From Endozoicomonas sp. OPT23 (GTDB lineage Bacteria > Pseudomonadota > Gammaproteobacteria > Pseudomonadales > Endozoicomonadaceae), in assembly GCF_009653635.1 (NCBI RefSeq), contig NZ_PPFD01000002.1, positions 310,001-374,000 on the forward strand: a stretch of 64,000 nt of DNA. The letters are read 5' to 3'. The translations under genes and the position numbers were made by a program. The notes beneath the pieces are model-generated. The model saw only the letters and a program-made list of their open reading frames with translations. It did not search any database and had not been told where the DNA came from. Positions 36,629 through 44,900 of this stretch are shown piece after piece (the first letter of the stretch is position 1; each line of letters starts with the position of its first letter).

Positions 36629-37296
36629 CTATTTCTTCCATACGAATATTCGGTTCTGAACGTAAGAAAGTCGATCGGGAAACTGCCGTAGAGCACGGTA
36701 AGTGCATGCTTTCTCGTCGTAAGTTCCTGATGTATTCCGGTGCGGCTACCGCAGCTGCCAGTACAGTGTCGGTTTCACTCTTTGCCGGTACAGCGCAGGC
36801 TCAACAGGTACCAGCGAGAGTGGTTGGTTATCCACGAAAGCTGATTGGCAAGTTGTCAGAACTGAAAGAAAACCAGCCACTGGATTTCAACTATCCCGAC
36901 GATGGCCCAAACACCATGGCCCTGGTAGTAAAAACGGGTGTTAAATCTGGCGGTGGTCTTGGCCCTCAACAGGATGTAGTGGCATTCAGTTACATGTGTA
37001 CCCATCAGGGTGGACCATTGAACGGCACGTATAAGGTAACAGGCGAACACCGGACGCTGGGTCAGTGCCCATTCCATTTAAGTGTGTTTGATGTACGACG
37101 CCACGGCATCATCGTTTCCGGTCAGGCTTATGAAAGCCTGCCACAGGTATTGCTGGAACTGGATGGCGATAATATTTATGCCGTTGGCATTATGGGGCTG
37201 CTGTTCGGACGTCAGCAGAATGTTCAGGGTGACAGCACAATTTCTATTGGTGCTGCTGATCAGTCCAAGACTATTCCAGCAACGAATGCGTCCTGA
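36625..37296 (+). CDS. idrB: Rieske 2Fe-2S small subunit, iodate reductase-like
   Basis: 223 residues. A twin-arginine signal (SRRKFL, R31-R32, then a hydrophobic stretch to AQAQQ) exports the folded protein. Rieske ligands are C125-T-H127 and C148-PF-H151. The extra disulfide cysteines of bc1 Rieske proteins are absent, as in AioB/IdrB. It passes electrons between a cytochrome c or quinone pool and the molybdopterin subunit. The catalytic subunit has no signal of its own, so it probably hitchhikes on this Tat signal, as in arsenite oxidase. It overlaps the preceding gene (ATGA) and is 21 nt from the next. Confidence 0.9.
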   Translation: MTISSIRIFGSERKKVDRETAVEHGKCMLSRRKFLMYSGAATAAASTVSVSLFAGTAQAQQVPARVVGYPRKLIGKLSELKENQPLDFNYPDDGPNTMALVVKTGVKSGGGLGPQQDVVAFSYMCTHQGGPLNGTYKVTGEHRTLGQCPFHLSVFDVRRHGIIVSGQAYESLPQVLLELDGDNIYAVGIMGLLFGRQQNVQGDSTISIGAADQSKTIPATNAS

Positions 37297-37317
37297 TCAG
37301 GTGATGGAGAATAAATT

Positions 37318-40023
37318 ATGACAACTAATTTCTATATCCCTGAAGATCGGGCGCCACTGCCTCCTCCTCATGCGGAAGTGATCACTACAGCTTGTGATTA
37401 CTGTGTTGTAGCCTGTGGGTATAAGGTTTACCGCTGGCCGGTAGGTACTGGTGAAGGCGGTATGAAGGCTAATGAGAATGCTTTCGGCATCGACTTTCCA
37501 AGTTATACCCTGCAGCAATGGGTTGCACCTTCCCAGCACAATGTTGCCATGCATAATGGTCAACCACACCATGTAGTTGTCGTGCCTGACAAGGATACGA
37601 CAGTGGTTAACAAGACCGGTGACTCCTCCATGCGTGGTGGTCTGCTGGCTCAGAAAGTCTATAACCCTAAAACCGGTACCCGTGATCGCCTGACTGCACC
37701 TCTGATGCGAATTGGCGGAACACTGCAGCCTGTTAGCTGGGAAATGGCTCTGGAAGTAGCGGCAGAGCTGGGCAAACATACTATTAAAGAGCATGGAGCC
37801 AACGCCTACAGCGTTAAAACATACTCTTATCAGTATATTGAAAACACTTATGCCATCACCAAATACGCCCTGCGTCATGTAAATACTGCGAGCTTCACTT
37901 TCCACGATACGCCCAGTGATGTGACGTCTACTCCGGGGTTCCGTGATGCCGGCTTTGATAACTTTGGCCCAAGTTATGACGACTGGGGCAGTGCCGACAC
38001 TCTGATGATCTGTGGTACTGATCCGTACGAAACCAAAACCATTCTATTCACTCAGTTCATCAAGCCTGCTGTTGAGCGAGGCATGAAGACGGTAATGTTG
38101 AATCCTCGTGAAACCGCCGGTATCGCCTGGATGAAGAAAATGGGTGGCCTGCATCTGGATGTCTTCCCGGGCACAGATAATCTGGTATTGGGCGCTATTC
38201 TGCGAGTGATTGTCGAGAATGACTGGCAGGATAAGGAGTGGATTGATAACTGGGTTAATAACAAGTGGGAGTCCAGCTCCGGCTTTGGTCAGGGTACCCG
38301 TAATACACCATGGCAGTGGCGTACAACCTGGGGCAAGTTCCAGACCAAGGGCTTTGAAGACTACAAAAAGTGGCTGTTAGCCCGTAAAGAGTACGACCCA
38401 AAGTCTGCCGCTAAAGAAGCCGGTATTGATGTTGCCAAGATCTATAAGGCAGCGGAAATGATGGCCAAGCCAAAGGCAGACGGAAGTCGTGTGAAAGCGT
38501 CTATCGCTATTGAGAAAGGTTTCTACTGGTCCAACAATACCGGCAACACTAACGCGATCAGTACACTGGCAACGGTTGTCGGTGCTGGTGGTCGTCCAGG
38601 TCAGGTGGTTGGACGTCTAGGTGGTCACCAGCGTGGTGGTCAGTCTGGCGGTAAGTTGCCACGTAACAAGTCACCAGAAAAAGTACCAGGCCGTCGTCGT
38701 CGTTCTCTGGATACCGATCGCTGGTTGTATTCTGGTCATACCCGTTTCGCCCATGTTATCGGCACTACCTGGATTCAGGCCATGTGTGGTTCCCAACAGC
38801 TGGCGAAGAAGTTCACCGAGTTGACGGTTAATAACCCTCATCAGGTCTGGAGTTATGACAAGCAGGAAATTATCGACACCCTGAAGAAACGTCAGGATTC
38901 AGGTGGCATGGTTGTGATTAACCAGGATATCTACCTCCGTGATCCTATTGGTGCCAGATATGCGGATATTGTTTTCCCCGCAGCTACCTGGGGTGAAGAA
39001 GACTTTATGCGTGCCAACGGTGAGCGTCGTCTGCGGCTTTATCAGAAGTTCAACGATGCACCGGGGGATGCCAAGCCTGACTGGTGGATTATTGCCAATC
39101 TGGCTAAGCGCATGGGCTTTGAAGGTTTTGACTGGAAGAGTTCCAACGAGGTAGCAGAGGAAGCCGCACGCTTCAGCCGTGGCAGCCGTAAAGATTTCAG
39201 CATGATCAAGGTGGCAGCTCATAAGGAAGGCAAGACGCTGCATCAGAAGATGCGTGAATTCGGTACTGATGGCATTCAGGGGCCTGTCTTCTATAACTAC
39301 GACACCAAAGAGTTGGTTGGCACCAAGCGTCTGCACGACACTGAACTGCGTCATGACAAGAAACAGCTGGCGAAGATGGGACTGGAGAATGGCCCTAAAG
39401 GCGCTAACGTTCTCAAGAAAGAACTGACCGGCTTTAAATCCCAAACCGGCAAGGTGAACCTGCAGAAGCATCCATGGGAACTGTTCAGCGATTTCTATGA
39501 CTGGTTGAAACCAAAAGGTGATGAACTGCGTTTCACCAACGGCCGCATTAACGAAATCTGGCAGTCAGGTTTTGATGATGTTGAACGTCGGGCTTATGTA
39601 AGCCAGCGCTGGCCTGAAAACTGGGTAGAGATTCACCCTGATGATGCCAAGGCTCGCGGTATTGAGTCTGGTGATCAGGTGATGATGTATTCTGACCGGG
39701 TTGCCGGGTTCAAGGACACTATTCTGGGTATTGGTGGTAAGGACTTCCAGTTTTCTGAACTGATGAAGAATGGTCATATTGAACTGACCAAGGCGGCAGT
39801 GACAGCGGTTGCCATTGTTACGCCAGCGGTTAAGAAAGGTGTGCTCTACGCCAATATGATTGATATGCGTCAGCCTTCCAATGCTCTGGCTGCCCGTGTT
39901 GTGGATAACATCAGTGGTAACTATAACTACAAGATGGGTGTCGCACGCATTCGCAAGCTGGGTGAGTCAAAGTATAAGCATGAGTTCCGCAGTTTTTCCT
40001 TTGCTCCACGAAATATTGTCTGA
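37318..40023 (+). CDS. idrA: Molybdopterin catalytic subunit, iodate reductase-like (arsenite oxidase family)
   Basis: 901 residues of the DMSO reductase superfamily, AioA/IdrA branch. The 3Fe-4S site is C26-X2-C29-X3-C33 with Ser104 in the fourth position (C-X70-S, as in AioA). Other family blocks are IEKGFYWSN, GRLGGHQRGG (R433 and H437, equivalent to substrate-pocket Arg and His of AioA), and TNGRINEIWQSGFDD. The region matching the AioA His/Glu pair (around FRDAGFDNFGPSYDD) does not keep that His. The length (about 900, against about 825 in AioA) and the operon with two di-haem peroxidases point to iodate reductase rather than arsenite oxidase. No signal peptide. Substrate is inferred. 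Confidence 0.85.
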   Translation: MTTNFYIPEDRAPLPPPHAEVITTACDYCVVACGYKVYRWPVGTGEGGMKANENAFGIDFPSYTLQQWVAPSQHNVAMHNGQPHHVVVVPDKDTTVVNKTGDSSMRGGLLAQKVYNPKTGTRDRLTAPLMRIGGTLQPVSWEMALEVAAELGKHTIKEHGANAYSVKTYSYQYIENTYAITKYALRHVNTASFTFHDTPSDVTSTPGFRDAGFDNFGPSYDDWGSADTLMICGTDPYETKTILFTQFIKPAVERGMKTVMLNPRETAGIAWMKKMGGLHLDVFPGTDNLVLGAILRVIVENDWQDKEWIDNWVNNKWESSSGFGQGTRNTPWQWRTTWGKFQTKGFEDYKKWLLARKEYDPKSAAKEAGIDVAKIYKAAEMMAKPKADGSRVKASIAIEKGFYWSNNTGNTNAISTLATVVGAGGRPGQVVGRLGGHQRGGQSGGKLPRNKSPEKVPGRRRRSLDTDRWLYSGHTRFAHVIGTTWIQAMCGSQQLAKKFTELTVNNPHQVWSYDKQEIIDTLKKRQDSGGMVVINQDIYLRDPIGARYADIVFPAATWGEEDFMRANGERRLRLYQKFNDAPGDAKPDWWIIANLAKRMGFEGFDWKSSNEVAEEAARFSRGSRKDFSMIKVAAHKEGKTLHQKMREFGTDGIQGPVFYNYDTKELVGTKRLHDTELRHDKKQLAKMGLENGPKGANVLKKELTGFKSQTGKVNLQKHPWELFSDFYDWLKPKGDELRFTNGRINEIWQSGFDDVERRAYVSQRWPENWVEIHPDDAKARGIESGDQVMMYSDRVAGFKDTILGIGGKDFQFSELMKNGHIELTKAAVTAVAIVTPAVKKGVLYANMIDMRQPSNALAARVVDNISGNYNYKMGVARIRKLGESKYKHEFRSFSFAPRNIV

Positions 40024-40059
40024 TGTTTTGAAGAACAGTAAAACGTGATTAAACCCATG

Positions 40060-40089
40060 AACGCCACTGCCTAGTCAGTGGCGTTTTTT
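40060..40089 (+). terminator. Terminator of the idr-like operon
   Basis: A 9-bp perfect stem (ACGCCACTG at 40061-40069, CAGTGGCGT at 40076-40084) with a 6-nt loop and T6, 38 nt after the idrA stop. Confidence 0.9.
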
Positions 40090-40120
40090 CAGTTAAGTAC
40101 CCGAATATACGATTTCATAT

Positions 40121-40151
40121 GTCATTTCCCCGTCGAAGGCGGGGAAATGAC
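40121..40151. repeat. Palindromic hairpin 3' of the substrate-binding protein gene
   Basis: GTCATTTCCCCG (40121-40132) and CGGGGAAATGAC (40140-40151) form a perfect 12-bp stem around TCGAAGG. It is similar in style to the hairpin at 21117-21149 and to REP-type palindromes. It lies 34 nt past the end of the minus-strand gene at 40185. Confidence 0.55.
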
Positions 40152-40184
40152 AACCTTAATATTAGATGAGGTGTGGTTGCACAC

Positions 40185-40925
40185 TTATATCTCTTTCATG
40201 CCGTATTTAGAGAGCAGCTTGTCGACAATTCCTGTATCAATCAGAGTTTCTATCGCTTTGTCGATTTCAGGAAGTAAATGAGCCTTCTCCTTATTTAAAC
40301 GCATGCTGAGTTTATAAATAGAAAGAGGCTCTGAACGATATAAAGCAACCTTACTTTTATGCGATAAGTGAGAGGCGATATCTAATGGAATAACCCCGTA
40401 GTCACAACGTTTTCTAAGCAACATAGCGATAATCTTTTCTTCACTCAGTACTGTCACTGATTCATGTTGGGTATTTTCGTCGTAGTTGAAACCTAAAATT
40501 CGACAAAGTTTCCCCTTTTTGAGGTCACTCAACTTATTAATAGTCTGAGACATAGGCTTATGGCTCATGATGACTTCATCGGAGAGGAAGAATGGAATGC
40601 TGTAAACAGAATTTATGACTTCTATTGGTTCCTGTCGCCAGATTGGGTCTATGCCGGGTTCAAGGTCCAGATCATTCTCAACCATGAGTCGCCTTAGTCG
40701 TGCCTGCGGCAAATAGCGGTATTCAAAACGAATACCTGCCTGTTTTGAAATGGCTTCAAGCAGATCAATATAAAAACCAGACGACTCTTTTTGACTATCT
40801 TTTGGCCAGAAATAGGGAGGTCTGCCGGTTTCAATAAGTCCGACTTTGATGGGAGGTGCCAGCTGAACTGCAGCAAGCACCGAAAAAGAGGGAATCAATA
40901 GGAGTAGATAAAGCAGTCGTTTCAT
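40185..40925 (-). CDS. Periplasmic solute-binding protein, family 3
   Basis: 246 residues: a signal peptide (MKRLLYLLLLIPSFSVLAA) and a two-lobe type II periplasmic-binding domain (IKVGLIETGRPPYFWPKDS, SGFYIDLLEAISKQAG, DLDLEPGIDPIWRQ, CDYGVIPLDIA). No ABC transporter genes are adjacent. It sits 1 nt after a response-regulator gene and near a giant kinase that carries the same kind of domain, so it is likelier to serve signalling than uptake. The ligand is unknown. Confidence 0.85.
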   Translation of the reverse strand: MKRLLYLLLLIPSFSVLAAVQLAPPIKVGLIETGRPPYFWPKDSQKESSGFYIDLLEAISKQAGIRFEYRYLPQARLRRLMVENDLDLEPGIDPIWRQEPIEVINSVYSIPFFLSDEVIMSHKPMSQTINKLSDLKKGKLCRILGFNYDENTQHESVTVLSEEKIIAMLLRKRCDYGVIPLDIASHLSHKSKVALYRSEPLSIYKLSMRLNKEKAHLLPEIDKAIETLIDTGIVDKLLSKYGMKEI

Positions 40926-40926
40926 A

Positions 40927-41772
40927 TCAACTGATTTGATATTGCTGTTGAATTTTATTCAGGCAGACAGTTTCTTGTTGAAATATGTTTACCAGAGAAG
41001 GGTCAAAACGAGAGCCGGACTGACTGATCAGCCATTGTGTGGCTTTTTCAGGGGTTGATTCCGCCGTATGAGCCAGTGCATCGAAAGCAGAAACCAGAGA
41101 CAGAATTCTGGCAGCCAAGGGTATGTCTGTCCCAGATAATTTGTGTGGGCAGCCCTGACCATCCCAGCGTTCATGAAAAGCACCCAGATCAGTTTTTGCT
41201 ACAGAGCTATTAAGCTGCTCGGGGATCAACGTCTGACCAAGTTTTATGGATAAGCAAGCCTGAAACAGTTCTTCAGCCCATTGCTCGTTTTCACCATAAC
41301 ATTTAGCCAAATGACGGGCTGAATGAGCAATACGCATTAAGTGCGGGTCAGCCATTAAGGTTCGGGTAGCTGGAGCTGACTTTTGCTCTTTCAATGACAA
41401 CTGGCTAGCAACTCTGTTGCGAATAATCTGTGGGTGAGCCGGTTTGCTGATGTAGTCAACAGCACCAGCTTCCATACCGGCGTCTTTGTCTTCGTCATCA
41501 CCCATTGCAGAGATGAAAATGATGGGAATATCTGCTGTTTCAGGATCTGATGATAACAGTTCACAGACCTCGTACCCATCCATTCCGGGCATCATAATAT
41601 CAAGCAGAATAAGATCTGGCTGTGGGTGTGCTCTGGCTATGGACAGAGCTTTCATTCCACTAAGCGCAGCTTTTACCCGACAATCCTTTACCAGTATCTC
41701 TCGCAGAATATCGATATTTTCCGGTGTGTCATCCACAATCAAAATGACTTTCTTGTCAGATGAACAGTTCAT
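40927..41772 (-). CDS. Response regulator with degenerate HD-GYP domain
   Basis: 281 residues. Receiver domain 1-120 is intact (VDDTPENIDIL, LILLDIMMPGMDGYE, YISKPAHPQIIRNRV). The following RpfG-like domain is short and damaged. The HD pair is replaced (segment FQACLSIKLGQTLIPEQL where active proteins have HDIGKIGIPD), GYP reads GCP in FHERWDGQGCPHKLSG, and part of the helical core is missing. Cyclic-di-GMP hydrolysis is therefore unlikely; it may be a phosphorylation-controlled binding partner. It is linked to the periplasmic binding protein and lies downstream of the giant hybrid kinase on the same strand. Confidence 0.85.
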   Translation of the reverse strand: MNCSSDKKVILIVDDTPENIDILREILVKDCRVKAALSGMKALSIARAHPQPDLILLDIMMPGMDGYEVCELLSSDPETADIPIIFISAMGDDEDKDAGMEAGAVDYISKPAHPQIIRNRVASQLSLKEQKSAPATRTLMADPHLMRIAHSARHLAKCYGENEQWAEELFQACLSIKLGQTLIPEQLNSSVAKTDLGAFHERWDGQGCPHKLSGTDIPLAARILSLVSAFDALAHTAESTPEKATQWLISQSGSRFDPSLVNIFQQETVCLNKIQQQYQIS

Positions 41773-41943
41773 CAGAGCATATACCTCTTGTCTGACCGAC
41801 TCTTAGCATCGGGCAGGACACTGTAAAAATTGATATCAGGGCATCTGGTACTGTTCATAACATTGCACAGTACCAATTATGTCCCCTCTGAAATCCACTA
41901 AAGGTAAACGACTAAAAGTAGTTATTCATAAATGTGCAATTGC

Positions 41944-44900
41944 TCATAGAGGCCACTGAGATTTATTTAATCTTTCTAGCGCCAGTTCGAAGTCGTATTC
42001 TTCAAGCGCTGCCCTGATCTTAAGCAGAGCTTCTCGATTGGTATCTTCATGCTTCAGTTGTGAGGTCATTGCACCGCAGATATCCAGAGCTTCAGTGTCG
42101 TCATTTTCTATTAGCGTTTTAAGCTGCTCATACAGCCCACTTATATCCACGTGCTCAGTATCATTGTGATCAGATTGTTGCTCTGGTTCATCCTGTTCAG
42201 TCAGTTGCAGGAAGGCATCGATTTCCTGGGCAACCTTTTTTATTGTTTGTCGGAGGCTGTTAATGATGTAAAAACAGGCTTCTTCGGAGATGTCGGTTCC
42301 AGTCACTTGCTCAAGGTTCATAGCCTGCTGTGATAACTGATGAGCCCCTATATTGGCTGAAACACCTTTTAATGTATGAGCCAGTCGTTTTGCCAGTTCG
42401 AGATCACCATCTTCTATTGCTGAAAGGTACTCCTGACAGAAAGAAGATTGATTTTGACGAAATTTACCGAGTAGACGAATGTATAAACTTGTACGGTCCT
42501 GACAGATACCAAGTCCTGTATCCGTGTTGATACTGGCTAGTATCTGCCATGGATATTCGTCATTGGACACCGCAGAACTTTCATTTAAACCCTTGTTGAT
42601 TGTTATGTGTTCTCTTGGTTCTATCCAGAAAGCCATCTTGGTCAGCATGTCTTCAAAGTTTATTGGTTTGGCAATGTGATCATTCATACCTGCTTCCAGT
42701 GCTTTGGCACGATCTCCAGCCATCGCATTAGCTGTCATGGCAAGTACAGGCAGGTTGGCCCAGTTCAGATTTTTCCGAATTCTGCGTGTTGCTTCATAAC
42801 CATCAAGTACAGGCATTTGGCAGTCCATCAGGACACCGTCAAATGTTTTTGACTCGAGAGCATTCAGGGCCTGAAGGCCATTCTCGGCAACAGTTACCTT
42901 CATGCCGTTACTTTCCAGAAGGTCAATAGCCAACTCCTGATTAACCTCGTTATCCTCTACCAGAAGGATTTCTGCTCCGGAAAGATGGTTAATAGCGTCT
43001 TCTGTTTTATTCGACCCAGTCAGTGGCTGAGAGTTAAACGGCAGGCTTCTTCCAAATACACGGCTAATAGTGTTCAAAAGAGATGAAGCTGTTAATGGTT
43101 TTGGCAGGTAAGCTCTAATATTACTGCCTTCATCTGATGTATTGGCGAGGTCCTGACCAAAAGCAGTCATCAGAATACAGTGGGGTGGTTCTTTCCGGCA
43201 TTGCTGGAAAATCAGTCGGGCAGCATTAATGCCATCAAGCCCAGGCATTTTCCAGTCCATAATTATCAGGCTATAGGGGTTCTGGCTGGATTCTGCTGTC
43301 AATATCAGCCTCAGTGCTTCGTCCCCTGTTGCCGCTTCTGTTGTGACCATACCAAACTGGTGAAGCATATTGCGACAGATCTCGCGGGCTGTAGGGTTAT
43401 CATCCACAACCAATACTCTTTCCTGGTTCAGATACTCCAGTGAATTAGTGGCCTCATCATTCATTCGGGTATTGAAGGTGAGAGAAAATTGAAAATTTGC
43501 TCCCAGATTTTGTTCGCTTTCAACCCAGATAGTGCCGTTCATCATTGAAACCAGTCGATGACTGATAGCAAGACCAAGGCCTGTGCCACCATATTTTCTG
43601 GTTGTGGATGTATCTGCCTGAGTGAATGACTGAAACAGTTTATCTATCTGCTTTTGTGACAGCCCGATCCCCGTGTCCTTAACAGAAAAGTGTAAGACGA
43701 TTTTGCTGTTGCTCTGTTCAGTAACTCTGATGGATATAAGAATCTCACCTTGATCGGTAAACTTAACGGCATTGTTACCAAGGTTGAGAAGGATCTGGGA
43801 CAGTCGCAGAGGGTCACCAACCAGTCGCGGAAGGTTCACAGGCAGATCAAAAAGGAGCTCCAATCCTTTTTCTTCGGCATTAAAGCTAACTATGTTTCGA
43901 ACGTCATTCAGTACAGAGTCCAGTACAAATGGAGTTTGCTCCAGGGACAGCTTGCCAGCCTCTATTTTTGAGAAGTCGAGAATGTCATTAATAATACCCA
44001 GCAGAGAATGTGCTGAACGATTAACCTTTTCAATATAGTTACGCTGCTTGGTTTCCAGTCTGGTTTGTAATACCAGTTGGGACATTCCAAGAATTGAGTT
44101 CATTGGAGTACGAATTTCATGACTCATATTAGCCAGAAAATCACTCTTCGCTTTTGAAGCCTGCTCAGCTTTATCCAATGCCTTGCGGAGATTTTTATCC
44201 ATCTCCAGACGATCAGAGATATCCGAAAAAACAATAACCCAGCCAATAATTCTTTTATGACGATAGACAGGGTTGCAGCAAAACTCTATTGGCAAGACAT
44301 TACCGTTTTTTGCTCGGAAAAAGCCATACAGTTGTGTGAGTACCTGATTTCCATTAAGAATCTGGTGGATTGTATGCTCCACCTGATCTTGGTAACCATC
44401 ATCTTCTGTAATGCTGTGGCCCAGAGACGTAATTGATCGGCCAATGATTTCGTCGGAGCGATAGCCAAGAAGTGTCAATGCAACAGGGTTGATGAAATTG
44501 ATACAGCCTTCATCATTCAAACGGAATAATCCCTGCCCGATAGATTCAAGAATCAATCGACTTTGTTCTTCCAAGTCCGATAGTTTTTGTGTTCTTTCAT
44601 TAACTTTTTCATCCAGCTCTGCGTTTGAATCCATCAGCTTTTTGTTAGCCTGGCGACCAAGATTCAGCATGAAAAGTATGTATGGAATGACAAAAGCAAA
44701 AACCAGAACCAGAACCAGAATTAGGCCATATTTAACTGTATTGTAACCCGCCAGAATATCACTCTGGTTCACCTCAGCGATAAAGCCTGTTCCTAAAGTC
44801 GGATTCCAGAGGGCGAGAACGAAGAAGTCCTTTCCGTCATGGGAATAGCTTAGTAAAGGACTGGTCTGAGTAGAGTCGTTGTGGCTACTGTTCAGATAGA

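Noticed and set aside
36625-40023. Arsenite oxidase AioBA
   Set aside because: Homology is real, but the two adjoining di-haem peroxidase-family genes, the greater length and the altered pocket fit iodate reductase better. No arsenic genes (aioXSR, arsB, arsM, acr3) were seen.
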